64,000 bases of DNA, taken from GWE2-42-39 sp963662895 (lineage in GTDB: Bacteria; Bacteroidota; Bacteroidia; Bacteroidales; Prolixibacteraceae). Of this stretch, positions 46,413 through 55,236 are shown piece by piece. The first letter of the stretch is position 1. Every line of letters begins with the position of its first letter. The notes beneath the pieces are model-generated. The model had not been told where the DNA came from and ran no database searches. It saw only the letters and a list, made by a program, of their open reading frames with translations. Made by a program: the position numbers and the translations under genes. Location: contig OY759982.1 of assembly GCA_963662895.1 (NCBI GenBank), positions 3,658,001 through 3,722,000 on the forward strand, in the 5' to 3' direction.

Positions 46413-47114
46413 ATGTTGAGTCACGAAATGGGGATCAAGGAAATTCTTGAAAATCCAAAATCAATATTTAATCTGTTGACCCCCGAAGAAAAAGAAGAGC
46501 TGCAAAGCAACATCTCACTCACCAATTATAAAAAAAACGAATTTATTTTTAAAGAAGGAGACAAGCCATCAGGGTTTCTGTTTTTGGTAGATGGAAAAAT
46601 AAAAATTTATAAAGAAGGTGTTGGAGGAAGGGAACAAATCATCCGCATGACAAAGCCTTTGGGAATAATCGGGTACCGTGCCCTGCTTGCAGGGGAAATA
46701 CACAATGCTTCGGCTGTAACCCTTGAAGATTCTGCTGTTGCTTATATCAGTACCGAAATACTTTATAACCGCTTACTCAAAAATTCTGACTTTGCAGGAA
46801 AAATCATTCGTAAACTGGCAAAGGAACTGGGCTTCTCAAATTCAAGAACAGTGACTCTGACCCAAAAACATATCCGCGGACGTTTAGCCGAATCGATCCT
46901 TCTGCTAAAAGAAAAATATGGTTTTGAGAATGACGGGGCAACTTTGAAGGTTTATATGTCGCGCGAAGATATTGCTAATCTCTCGAATATGACAACGTCA
47001 AATGCCATCCGTACCTTATCGACGTTTGCTGGAGAAAAAGTAATTGCCATCGACGGACGTAAAATACGGATACTCGATGTTCACCGGCTTGAACGAATAA
47101 GCAAATTAGGATAG
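46413..47114 (+). CDS. Crp/Fnr-family transcriptional regulator
   Basis: 233 residues. The cyclic-nucleotide-type beta-roll covers about residues 30-130 (FIFKEGDKPSGFLFLVDGKI, EQIIRMTKPLGIIGYRALLA, SAVTLEDSAVAYIS). A dimer helix follows, and a winged helix-turn-helix occupies the last 70 residues (YMSREDIANLSNMTTSNAIR, TLSTFAGEKVIAIDGRKIRI). There are no four conserved cysteines, so it is not an oxygen-sensing Fnr with an iron-sulfur cluster. It ends in a terminator shared with the convergent carboxylase genes. Confidence 0.88.
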   Translation: MLSHEMGIKEILENPKSIFNLLTPEEKEELQSNISLTNYKKNEFIFKEGDKPSGFLFLVDGKIKIYKEGVGGREQIIRMTKPLGIIGYRALLAGEIHNASAVTLEDSAVAYISTEILYNRLLKNSDFAGKIIRKLAKELGFSNSRTVTLTQKHIRGRLAESILLLKEKYGFENDGATLKVYMSREDIANLSNMTTSNAIRTLSTFAGEKVIAIDGRKIRILDVHRLERISKLG

Positions 47115-47121
47115 ATAAAAT

Positions 47122-47150
47122 AAAAAAGGGGCTTTAAAAGCCCCTTTTTT
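47122..47150. terminator. Bidirectional terminator
   Basis: aaaaaaggggctt and its complement with an A-rich loop form a stem flanked by A and T runs, so it can stop transcription from both the Crp/Fnr gene (plus) and the biotin-carrier gene (minus). Confidence 0.85.
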
Positions 47151-47153
47151 ATT

Positions 47154-47477
47154 TTATATTCGTTCGATTTCGACCATCAGGTGTCCTTTGGATACTTTTT
47201 CATCTTTCGAAACATAAATTTTTATCACTTTCCCGTCAAAAGGCATTTGCACCCTATTATGAATCTTCATTGCCTCAAGAATCAGGACAGTTTTTCCTTC
47301 TTTTAGCGTCTGACCTTCCTCAACCTGTATTTTTACAATAGTCCCCGGCATAAAAGACAAAATCTTATTTTCATCCGGTTTTTCCCATTTAATCCGGTTT
47401 TCGTACTTCTTTGTGTACTCTGTTTTGTATACAGCGCTATGGATAATCAAAGGCTTATATTTTACTTTTTCTTCCAT
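47154..47477 (-). CDS. Biotin carboxyl carrier protein of an acyl-CoA carboxylase
   Basis: 107 residues. The C-terminal 70 residues are a biotinyl domain with the EAMKI biotinylation site (Lys at about residue 75), and MPGTIVKIQVEEGQTLKEGK precedes it. It carries the CO2-bearing biotin for the carboxyltransferase encoded just upstream, with 14 bases between them. The N-terminus (about 35 residues) is not proline/alanine-rich, unlike oxaloacetate decarboxylase subunits. No biotin carboxylase gene lies beside it. Confidence 0.88.
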   Translation of the reverse strand: MEEKVKYKPLIIHSAVYKTEYTKKYENRIKWEKPDENKILSFMPGTIVKIQVEEGQTLKEGKTVLILEAMKIHNRVQMPFDGKVIKIYVSKDEKVSKGHLMVEIERI

Positions 47478-47491
47478 TTTTTTAGTTTAAT

Positions 47492-49036
47492 TTAAAATGG
47501 TGGTATCCCATGTTTTTTCATCGGCCGACCATCTACTTTGTTTGCAGAAACCTGCAAAGCATGTAATAATATCTTGCGGGTTTCCTGAGGTTCTATCACT
47601 TCGTCAATATATCCTCTGGCAGCAGCCACGTATGGATTGGCAAATTTTTCTTTGTATTCTTCAATCTTTTGTTTGCGCATTGCTTCGGGATCCTCGGCTT
47701 CAGCAATCTCTTTACGGAACACAATATTTGCAGCACCTTCCGGTCCCATTACCGCAATTTCAGCGGTTGGCCATGCAAATACAAAATCGGCACGCAGGTG
47801 GCGTGAATTCATCGCAATGTAGCCACCACCATAAGCCTTACGAATAATCACCGTAATTTTCGGCACAGTTGCTTCGCTGTATGCATACAGTATTTTAGCA
47901 CCATGTCGTATTACACCAGAGTGTTCCTGATCGACACCTGGCAGATAACCAGGCAAATCTTCGAGAGTGATAAGCGGAATATTAAACGCATCGCAATAAC
48001 GGATAAAACGAGCAGCTTTGTCCGAACTGTCACAGTCAAGTACACCCGCCAGAACTTTGGGTTGATTGGCAACAAAACCGATGGTTTCACCATTCATACG
48101 GCCAAAGCCGATGATCACGTTCGGGGCAAACAGTTCCATAATTTCGAAAAATTCCGAACCATCAGTGATTGCTTTAATGATATCGCGAATGTCGTATGGC
48201 AAACGGGCATCTGAAGGTACGATATCCTCAATCTTACGTTTCGAACCAGGTTCTTTTACCGGAAATATTTTTGCTTTCTGCGTATTATTCCACGGAATAT
48301 AAGTAATCAATTTTTTAATTTGTTCGAAACAATCTTTTTCGCTGGTTGCATAAAAGTGGGCGTTACCGGTTAGTTCTGCATGAACTTTGGCCCCACCAAG
48401 GTCCTCCATCGAAATTTCTTCACCCAGTACTGTTTTAATAACACCTGGCCCGGTAATAAACATTTTCGAGATATTTTCGACTACAAATACAAAGTCGGTT
48501 AATGCGGGAGAGTATACTGCTCCACCGGCACAGGGGCCAAGTATAACTGAAATTTGGGGTATAACCCCTGAAGCTAATGTATTCCGGAAAAAAATTTCTC
48601 CGTAACCGGCTAATGAGTTAACGCCCTCCTGTATACGTGCCCCTCCTGAGTCGTTAATTCCTATGAGAGGAACTCTCATCTTCAGGGCATGATCCATAAT
48701 TTTTGTGATTTTACGTGCGTGCATCAGTCCCAATGAACCACCAGCAACGGTAAAATCCTGGGCATAAATACAAATTGGGGAACCATAAATAGTTCCCGTA
48801 CCAATTACAACACCATCACCATGAAGGACTTTGCCTTCCATATCAAAATCGCGTGATACATGCTCCACGAAAAGGTCGTATTCGTGAAACGAACCCTCGT
48901 CAACAATGGAAAGGATACGGTCGCGGGCAGTCATTTTACCCATTGCAAGCTGCTTGCCAATGGCCTTGTCGCCACCACCTTTTTGTACTTCCTGCTTTCT
49001 TTTTCGAAGGTCAAGGATATTTCTCTTTAGTGACAT
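47492..49036 (-). CDS. Acyl-CoA carboxylase carboxyltransferase subunit (PccB/MmdA-like)
   Basis: 514 residues from MSLKRNILDLRKRK (extension to 49147 rejected: hydrophobic and unlike the family). It has two crotonase-like carboxyltransferase domains with GGSLGLMHARKITKIMDHAL, NDSGGARIQEGVNSLAGYGE, GPCAGGAVYSPALTDFVFVV in the first and ITLEDLPGYLPGVDQEHSGV, RKAYGGGYIAMNS, WPTAEIAVMGPEGAANIVF in the second. It carboxylates propionyl-CoA, or decarboxylates methylmalonyl-CoA, with the small biotin carrier downstream. The lack of an adjacent biotin carboxylase leaves the exact activity open. Confidence 0.9.
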   Translation of the reverse strand: MSLKRNILDLRKRKQEVQKGGGDKAIGKQLAMGKMTARDRILSIVDEGSFHEYDLFVEHVSRDFDMEGKVLHGDGVVIGTGTIYGSPICIYAQDFTVAGGSLGLMHARKITKIMDHALKMRVPLIGINDSGGARIQEGVNSLAGYGEIFFRNTLASGVIPQISVILGPCAGGAVYSPALTDFVFVVENISKMFITGPGVIKTVLGEEISMEDLGGAKVHAELTGNAHFYATSEKDCFEQIKKLITYIPWNNTQKAKIFPVKEPGSKRKIEDIVPSDARLPYDIRDIIKAITDGSEFFEIMELFAPNVIIGFGRMNGETIGFVANQPKVLAGVLDCDSSDKAARFIRYCDAFNIPLITLEDLPGYLPGVDQEHSGVIRHGAKILYAYSEATVPKITVIIRKAYGGGYIAMNSRHLRADFVFAWPTAEIAVMGPEGAANIVFRKEIAEAEDPEAMRKQKIEEYKEKFANPYVAAARGYIDEVIEPQETRKILLHALQVSANKVDGRPMKKHGIPPF

Positions 49037-49237
49037 AAAATAGATTTTAAATAAAAAACAACCTCGGTTTCCCCAGGCCTCATTCTTAAATTTTGAAAAT
49101 AAGAATATCAAAAAATGATGGGGCAAAATTAAAACTTTTTTGTACAAACGGATATTTTATAAAACATCTGTTTTCTCCGGCACAAATACAGCTATTATTT
49201 GTTTTTGAACTATTATCCTGAAAATTTGAATTTTTAA

Positions 49238-50329
49238 TTAACAGGCACCCCATCTGTACAGATATACGGCAAGTAAACCAAAAATCAGGTTTGGTATCCA
49301 TGTCGCCAGACACGGGGGTACTGCTCCGGAAATCGCAAAAACAGTACTTACCTGCATGAACATGATATATGAAAAACTGATCAGAATACCTAGGCCCAGA
49401 TGCAAACCAATACCTCCTTTGACCTTCCGGGAAGCAAGTGAAGCACCGATCAATGTAAGAATAAAAGCAGAAAAGGGTCCTGATCTTCTGCGATGCTTTT
49501 CCAACTCGTAATTGGTGGTGTTTACCCCCCGCAACTGAAGATCCCTAATCTCCTTATTCAGTTCAGGAAGGGAGAGAGTCTCTACAAAGTTGTGAATGAC
49601 CCGGTAGTCTTCAGGCTTCATATTCAAAGTTGTATCAATTTCATTTCCCTTGGTGATTGTTTCTCTATACCCATCGATCTTACGGATAACATAGTTGTGG
49701 ATAACCCATTTTTTATCGGCACGATCCCATTTTATATAATCGGAAGTAAGTTTTGAAATCAGTTTCCGGTCTTTAAATTTTTCCAGGGTGAATTTATATC
49801 CAACGTCGTTTGAAGCATTGTAACTGCTCATATATATATATATCCCAGGTTCAAGTTGCTGATGGATATTATTACTTGTTTCGTATCCCTTGGAATTAAT
49901 ATAAGTATTTCTAAACTCGACTCGCTTTTTATTGGCCGGAGGAATTACATAATTGCCCAAAGTATACGAAAAAACAGCAATTACTGCTGCAGCAATCATG
50001 TATGGTAACATAAGCCTCCGAAACGAAACCCCACTACTCAGAATAGCAATAATTTCGGTATTGTATGCCATTTTTGAGGTAAAATAAATGACAGCAATAA
50101 AGGTAAAAAGGGCACTGAAAAGATTCGCGAAATATGGGATGAAATTCAAATAGTAATCAAACAAAATGGCTTTTACAGGAACCTCTTTGGATATAAAATC
50201 GTCCAGATTTTCAGAAATATCAAAAACAATAGAAATACTAATAATCAAAGCAATAGCATAGAAGAAAGTTCCCAGGAATTTCTTAATAATATAAATATCG
50301 ATTCTTTTTAGCGGGTTCATCTGTTTCAT
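49238..50329 (-). CDS. LptF/LptG-family LPS-export permease
   Basis: 363 residues. Six membrane helices (about 15-35, 55-80, 98-120 and three near the C-terminus 275-360) flank a periplasmic beta-jellyroll (about 130-265) typical of LptF/LptG. The start KRIDIYIIKKFLGTFFYAIA is the family N-terminus and RRSGPFSAFILTLIGASLAS is a C-terminal helix. It moves lipopolysaccharide from the inner membrane to the Lpt bridge, powered by LptB. Which of F or G cannot be decided from sequence alone. The ATG overlaps the tgt stop (ATGA, 50326-50329), implying translational coupling. Confidence 0.88.
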   Translation of the reverse strand: MKQMNPLKRIDIYIIKKFLGTFFYAIALIISISIVFDISENLDDFISKEVPVKAILFDYYLNFIPYFANLFSALFTFIAVIYFTSKMAYNTEIIAILSSGVSFRRLMLPYMIAAAVIAVFSYTLGNYVIPPANKKRVEFRNTYINSKGYETSNNIHQQLEPGIYIYMSSYNASNDVGYKFTLEKFKDRKLISKLTSDYIKWDRADKKWVIHNYVIRKIDGYRETITKGNEIDTTLNMKPEDYRVIHNFVETLSLPELNKEIRDLQLRGVNTTNYELEKHRRRSGPFSAFILTLIGASLASRKVKGGIGLHLGLGILISFSYIMFMQVSTVFAISGAVPPCLATWIPNLIFGLLAVYLYRWGAC

Positions 50330-51456
50330 AATCTTACAGCCAGTTGGGTTATCATTCTTTCTTTCCAGCCTTTAAAAGTGTCTGCGAAAATTTGTCGACG
50401 GGCCTCCTTCACCAGCCAGACATAAAAAGCAAGATTGTGCTGACTTGCAATTTGTGCTCCCAGCATTTCATTCGAAATAATTAAATGACGCAGGAATGCC
50501 TTATTATATTGCTGGTCGACAAAAGATGTCCCGTTCTGGTCAACCGGGGAAAAATCGTCAGCCCATTTTTTATTTTTTATATTGATAATTCCTTCTCCCG
50601 TGAACAACATGCCATTCCTTCCGTTTCGGGTAGGCATCACACAATCGAACATATCGATTCCCCGGTCGATTGATTCCAGTATATTGACCGGAGTGCCAAC
50701 CCCCATCAGGTAGCGGGGCTTGTTCACCGGAAGAATTTCGTTGACTACTTCGATCATCGCATACATGGCTTCTTCTGGTTCGCCGACTGAAAGGCCGCCA
50801 ATAGCATACCCGTCACTATGAAAACCAGTCACATACTCGGCTGCTTTACGGCGCAGTTCAGGAAAAACAGCCCCCTGTACAATAGGGAATAACGATTGAG
50901 AATAGCCATAAACAGGGGTAGTTTGCTCAAAACGGTTCCAACAACGTTCGAGCCAGCGCTGAGTTAGTTCAAGCGATTTTTTGGCATAGATAAATTCTGC
51001 ATCGCCCGGTGTACATTCATCGAAAGCCATGATGATATCGGCCCCAATCCCGCGCTGGATGTCAATCACGTTTTCGGGAGTGAACAGGTGGTACGAACCA
51101 TCGATATGCGACTGGAAACGAGCCCCTTCCTCGGTAAGTTTCCGAATATCTCCCAGCGAAAATACCTGGTAACCACCACTATCTGTCAGGATAGGGCCAT
51201 TCCACCCGTTAAACCGGTGCAGGCCCCCAGCCTGTTCTATAATTTTAATCCCCGGTCGTAAATATAAATGATAGGTATTCCCCAGTATAATCTGTGCATG
51301 GATATCTTCTTTAAGTTCTTTTTTATGGATACCTTTTACAGAACCGGCCGTCCCCACAGGCATAAAAACAGGAGTTTCTATCTTTCCGTGACTTGTCTCA
51401 ATAATTCCGGCCCTTGCCTTGGTACCGGAGGATGTATGTTGAAGATCAAAATGCAT
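50326..51456 (-). CDS. tgt: tRNA-guanine transglycosylase (Tgt) lacking the zinc cysteines
   Basis: 376 residues. It exchanges guanine for a queuine precursor in tRNA anticodons. The TIM barrel has LTDSGGYQVFSLGDIRKL with the catalytic Asp, DIIMAFDECTP, IVQGAVFPELRRKAAEYV and CVMPTRNGRNGMLFTG. The canonical C-terminal zinc site (C-x-C-x-x-C then His) is absent: DDFSPVDQNGTSFVDQQY has no cysteine, although the His in ASQHNLAFY remains. It overlaps the LptF/G-type gene by 4 bases. Confidence 0.9.
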   Translation of the reverse strand: MHFDLQHTSSGTKARAGIIETSHGKIETPVFMPVGTAGSVKGIHKKELKEDIHAQIILGNTYHLYLRPGIKIIEQAGGLHRFNGWNGPILTDSGGYQVFSLGDIRKLTEEGARFQSHIDGSYHLFTPENVIDIQRGIGADIIMAFDECTPGDAEFIYAKKSLELTQRWLERCWNRFEQTTPVYGYSQSLFPIVQGAVFPELRRKAAEYVTGFHSDGYAIGGLSVGEPEEAMYAMIEVVNEILPVNKPRYLMGVGTPVNILESIDRGIDMFDCVMPTRNGRNGMLFTGEGIINIKNKKWADDFSPVDQNGTSFVDQQYNKAFLRHLIISNEMLGAQIASQHNLAFYVWLVKEARRQIFADTFKGWKERMITQLAVRL

Positions 51457-51594
51457 GCAATTTTTTTAAGCGTTCAAAGATAGCCATAAAAGTTAAATCA
51501 ACTGAAAATGTATTTTTCTGCTTCATGTTAATTAAAATTAAAAATGCAATAATAGATTCAATACGAATGTTAAATTTGCCGGAAATTACAATCT

Positions 51595-52734
51595 GTGACC
51601 AACTTTATCTTCCAAATATATAATTTACGGGAAGGAGTTTTGATTATCTTACTGATTTTCTTTTTCATACTCCAACTGTATTTCATTTTCAAATATTTTT
51701 TCAAGACGATCTCCCTGAAACCAGCTCCTGAAAGTATATTTGAGAACCATATTTCAGTAATTGTTCCGATCTGTAGTAATGAAGAAAAAAAAATCGAATT
51801 AATAATAGAAGAACTCCAATCTCAGCAATTCTCCAATTTCGAACTGATCATGATCGACAATCATTCGATGAACCGTACCTGCGGGTTATTGTTTGAACTC
51901 ACAAGGAAATACGAAAATGTAAAATATACAGGTATCTCACGAGATATCAGATTCTCTGAAAAAATGAATATTAACCTGGGAATGAAAGCATCCAGGTCTG
52001 AATGGATTATTTTTACCAGTCCCGAAGTCAAAGAACGCAATAGCCAATGGTTAAAAAAAATGAACAATTATATTAACGAAGGAGTTGACGCTGTCGTTGG
52101 ATATTCAAACATAAAACACGGGAAAGGATTTATCCGTTACCTTTTCAGAATGGAAAAAATGTGGCAATTCCTGCAGGGAGCTGCCTTTACCCTGGGAGGC
52201 ATGACATTCATTGCAGATCAGAATAATGTATTGATACGAAAAAAAATATATTTCGACAAAGGGGGATTCAGACAATATATAAACGAACATTATGCGAATC
52301 TCGAATTAATCATAAATGAAAAACTCGATAGTAAACGTGTTCGTGTTGTAACAAATGATGGGGCTGTAATCTCGGATGTCAGCGAAAACGATGATATCCC
52401 TTTTAAAAGTCTGATCAAAAAATCGATACAAATCAGAAAAAATTTATCAAAATTCAGCCGTTTTTGCTTACTGCTGAACGAATATTCACGAATGGCATTG
52501 ATTACATCCTTTATCCTGATGTTTGTTTACACACCCCTGTACTGGGAATTTTCGTTGGTCATACTCTTTATGTACCTAAACCTGCTTATAATAATTTTAG
52601 GAATAAACCAAAGACGTTTGAAGGAAAAGAAATTATTTTTATCTTCGCTAATATACATCTTGATCAGACCTTTACTGGTATTATTTATTGAAACGGGCAT
52701 GATCATTAAAAATCGAAAAAATAGATGGATTTAA
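51595..52734 (+). CDS. Membrane-associated glycosyltransferase family 2-like protein
   Basis: 379 residues from GTG 51595. It has an N-terminal membrane helix (about 12-38), a GT-A domain (about 50-260; HISVIVPICSNEEKKIELII, LIMIDNHSMNRTCGLLF) and two to four membrane helices in the last 90 residues. The usual metal-binding DxD after the nucleotide-binding part is replaced by FTSPEVKE, so sugar-nucleotide metal binding may be lost. It would act on a lipid-linked or surface glycan. The following ECF sigma gene overlaps its end by 10 bases. Confidence 0.78.
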   Translation: MTNFIFQIYNLREGVLIILLIFFFILQLYFIFKYFFKTISLKPAPESIFENHISVIVPICSNEEKKIELIIEELQSQQFSNFELIMIDNHSMNRTCGLLFELTRKYENVKYTGISRDIRFSEKMNINLGMKASRSEWIIFTSPEVKERNSQWLKKMNNYINEGVDAVVGYSNIKHGKGFIRYLFRMEKMWQFLQGAAFTLGGMTFIADQNNVLIRKKIYFDKGGFRQYINEHYANLELIINEKLDSKRVRVVTNDGAVISDVSENDDIPFKSLIKKSIQIRKNLSKFSRFCLLLNEYSRMALITSFILMFVYTPLYWEFSLVILFMYLNLLIIILGINQRRLKEKKLFLSSLIYILIRPLLVLFIETGMIIKNRKNRWI

Positions 52735-53333
52735 ATCATCAGTTATCGGACAAGGCTCAACAGGATTTTATACTTGTCGAAGCAGCTCTGGCAGGAGACG
52801 AGAAAGCATTCGCCAGACTTATGAGCAGATACAAAGATGCCATTTATTTTATGTTGTTGAAGATGGTCAATAATAAAAGTGATGCCGAAGACCTGACCAT
52901 TGAGGCGTTTGGGAAAGCCTTTAAAAACCTCCATCAATACTCGCCAAGTTATGCGTTTAGCACATGGTTGTTTAAAATTGCATCAAACAATTGTATCGAT
53001 TTCTTACGTAAACGTCGTGGTGTGCATATCCCAATCGAAAACAACCAGGAAAACAATGAGACCGATCAACAGGTTCGTTTAAAATCGAACGATCCCAATC
53101 CCGAGCAAAAACTCATCCGGATGCAAAAAGCCATTTTACTCCGTAGGGTGGTACGACGGCTAAAGCCCCGTTATCAGACGCTGGTGGAGTTACGTTATTT
53201 CAGGGAATATTCATATGAGGAAATAGCAAAAGAACTGAAATTGCCGCTTGGAACAGTAAAAGCCCAGCTTTTCAGGGCACGGGAGATGCTGTTTAAAATG
53301 GTCGAGGACACCGATATGGGGGAAGATGATTAA
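52725..53333 (+). CDS. ECF-type RNA polymerase sigma factor
   Basis: 202 residues. Region 2 has DEKAFARLMSRYKDAIYFML, DAEDLTIEAFGKAFKNLHQY and SFSTWLFKI-like AFSTWLFKIASNNCIDFLRK. Region 4 has LKPRYQTLVELRYFREYSYE and EIAKELKLPLGTVKAQLFRA. No anti-sigma gene is adjacent, so regulation is not visible. The start ATG lies inside the end of the GT2 gene; rsmG follows within a few bases, so the three may be one operon. Confidence 0.88.
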   Translation: MDLNHQLSDKAQQDFILVEAALAGDEKAFARLMSRYKDAIYFMLLKMVNNKSDAEDLTIEAFGKAFKNLHQYSPSYAFSTWLFKIASNNCIDFLRKRRGVHIPIENNQENNETDQQVRLKSNDPNPEQKLIRMQKAILLRRVVRRLKPRYQTLVELRYFREYSYEEIAKELKLPLGTVKAQLFRAREMLFKMVEDTDMGEDD

Positions 53334-53355
53334 CAATTTTTTCTGTTTGATCTTT

Positions 53356-53991
53356 ATGAATGTTATCAGAAAATACTTCCCGGGACTTGATGAGAGTCAA
53401 TTGCAGCGCTTTGGCATGCTCCACGATTTATATGAAAAGTGGAATGCACAAATCAACGTTATTTCGAGGAAAGACATTGACCAGTTGTACGAACGGCATG
53501 TACTGCATTCGATGGCAATTGCCAAATTCATCAGTTTTGTCCCCGGCACTCAAATCATGGATGTCGGCACAGGAGGCGGATTCCCCGGTATTCCTCTGGC
53601 TATTTTGTTCCCGGAATGTGATTTTTACCTCGTTGACTCAATTGCAAAAAAAATAAAGGTTGTTGCTGAAATTGCTATGGACCTTGGACTGAAAAATGTA
53701 CAGGCAGAACCAAAAAGGGCAGAACAGGTCGACCGGCAATTTGATTTTATAGTAAGCCGTGCAGTTACAGCTTTTCCACGTTTTGAAAAACTGGTAAAGA
53801 ATAAAATAAAAACAAAAAGCTGTAATTCGCTGAGCAACGGTATCCTCTATTTAAAAGGAGGAGACTTTGAAGAGGAAATTAAACCGTTTGGCAAAAGGCT
53901 GGTTGTATATCACCTGGACAAGATGTTTGAAGAAGAATTTTTTGAAACCAAAAAGCTCATTCATTTAGCCATAAAAAAAACAGGAAAATAA
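53356..53991 (+). CDS. rsmG: 16S rRNA (guanine527-N7)-methyltransferase RsmG
   Basis: 211 residues from MNVIRKYFPGLDE. It methylates G527 of 16S rRNA using SAM. Motif I is MDVGTGGGFPGIPLAILF (about 68-85), preceded by the family HVLHSMAIAKFI, and the GHSRAV-like block appears as DFIVSRAVTAFPRF. The ORF could start 10 codons earlier but MNVIRKYF is the family N-terminus. In many bacteria this gene lies near the replication origin; here rpmH follows about 90 bases after its stop. Confidence 0.93.
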   Translation: MNVIRKYFPGLDESQLQRFGMLHDLYEKWNAQINVISRKDIDQLYERHVLHSMAIAKFISFVPGTQIMDVGTGGGFPGIPLAILFPECDFYLVDSIAKKIKVVAEIAMDLGLKNVQAEPKRAEQVDRQFDFIVSRAVTAFPRFEKLVKNKIKTKSCNSLSNGILYLKGGDFEEEIKPFGKRLVVYHLDKMFEEEFFETKKLIHLAIKKTGK

Positions 53992-54004
53992 AATCACCAA
54001 TATT

Positions 54005-54034
54005 TTGGATAAAATCAAAAAACATTTAATTTTG
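54005..54034 (+). promoter_or_regulatory. rpmH promoter
   Basis: TTTG (54004-54007) and TAATTTTG (54027-54034) are separated by 19 bases, an exact Bacteroidota -33/-7 pair, 46 bases before the rpmH start. Confidence 0.75.
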
Positions 54035-54080
54035 CCGTCCTATTTTAAGAAAGTATATATCAATATAAAAACAGAGACCG

Positions 54081-54239
54081 ATGAAAAGGACTTTTCAGCC
54101 ATCAAACAGAAAACGCAGAAACAAACATGGGTTCAGAGAAAGAATGGCAACTGCAAATGGCCGCAAAGTGTTAAAAGCCCGTAGGGCAAAAGGCAGAAAA
54201 AAACTGACTGTTTCTGACGAATCAAGACACAAGCGTTAA
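54081..54239 (+). CDS. rpmH: 50S ribosomal protein L34
   Basis: A 52-residue basic protein: MKRTFQPSNRKRRNKHGFRE is the hallmark L34 start, followed by RMATANGRKVLKARRAKGRK. It is part of the 50S subunit. It has its own promoter and terminator. rnpA and yidC, the usual neighbours elsewhere, are absent; a PASTA-domain gene comes next, a layout I recall from other Bacteroidota. Confidence 0.97.
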   Translation: MKRTFQPSNRKRRNKHGFRERMATANGRKVLKARRAKGRKKLTVSDESRHKR

Positions 54240-54273
54240 AAAAAAAGATCATATTGACATCAATACACAATAG

Positions 54274-54306
54274 AAGGTAAAGAACACTGTTTCTTTACCT
54301 TTTTTG
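54274..54306 (+). terminator. rpmH terminator
   Basis: aaggtaaagaa (54274-54284) pairs perfectly with ttctttacctt (54291-54301) over a 6-base loop and is followed by a T run. Confidence 0.9.
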
Positions 54307-54422
54307 TATATATAAAAGTTTAATCTTCATAAAAAAACGAATTCATCTCATTTCATTTTTTTAGTCTGGTATATACTATTTTTCAATTATTTTTGTTTTC
54401 ATGTAAAATAAAAACTTCCGGT

Positions 54423-55229
54423 ATGAGCATAAAAGCGTTTCTAAAAAGTAAAATATTCTTTAAGCAACTGGCTATAGCCTTTGTCATTACCATACTACTG
54501 TTTTACATTACTCTTCTCATTTTACGGATTTATACCGATCACGGTAAGAGTTTATCGGTTCCTGACCTGACCGGGATGACTGTGGAACAGGCAGAAAAAA
54601 TAATTAATGCTAAGGAACTCAGTTATCAGGTTATCGATTCATCGTTTGTAAAAAATGCCAAACCTGGCACGGTAATAGGACAAGTTCCGGTAGCGGAAAC
54701 ACAGGTAAAAAAAAACCGAACCCTTTTTCTTACCCTTTGCTCAATGGCACCGGAACAGGTAGCCATGCCCAAACTCACAGATATAGCATATAGACAGGCG
54801 TTGAATGTAATTGAAAGTTCGGGGCTCGAAGCAGGAGAAATAAAGTATAAACCTTCAGAATATACAAACCTGGTGTTAGAACAACGAGTTTACGGAGAAC
54901 CTGCAGAGGAAGGTATGCTGATCCCTAAAGGCACCAAAGTTGATCTTGTAATAGGTCAGACCTTCTCGGGAGAGCAAACGGAAATACCTGATCTTTTAGG
55001 GAATACCTATCAGGATGCCAGAGAAATATTAGGAACTGCCATTTTGAATTTTGGTGCAGTAATCTTTGATGATTCTTTTACTTCGGCTGGAGACAGCGCC
55101 AATGCCCGGGTATGGAAACAACGTCCTGAGCCATCGATCAATCAGAAAATTTACCAGGGACAATCAATTGATGTCTGGCTGACTGTTGATGAAGAAAAAT
55201 TACAGGAAATCCTTTCGGATAAAAAATAA
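54423..55229 (+). CDS. Membrane-anchored PASTA-domain protein
   Basis: 268 residues from MSIKAFLKSK. One membrane helix (about 14-37) is followed by three PASTA repeats: about 42-110 (VPDLTGMTVEQAEKII), 112-185 (MPKLTDIAYRQALNVIESSG) and 190-262 (IPDLLGNTYQDAREILG). PASTA domains bind peptidoglycan or muropeptides. Unlike Firmicutes kinases, no kinase domain is attached, so it is a stand-alone periplasmic sensor or scaffold. It sits in an apparent operon with an RluA-type synthase and Ddl. Confidence 0.88.
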   Translation: MSIKAFLKSKIFFKQLAIAFVITILLFYITLLILRIYTDHGKSLSVPDLTGMTVEQAEKIINAKELSYQVIDSSFVKNAKPGTVIGQVPVAETQVKKNRTLFLTLCSMAPEQVAMPKLTDIAYRQALNVIESSGLEAGEIKYKPSEYTNLVLEQRVYGEPAEEGMLIPKGTKVDLVIGQTFSGEQTEIPDLLGNTYQDAREILGTAILNFGAVIFDDSFTSAGDSANARVWKQRPEPSINQKIYQGQSIDVWLTVDEEKLQEILSDKK

Positions 55230-55236
55230 GAATTTG

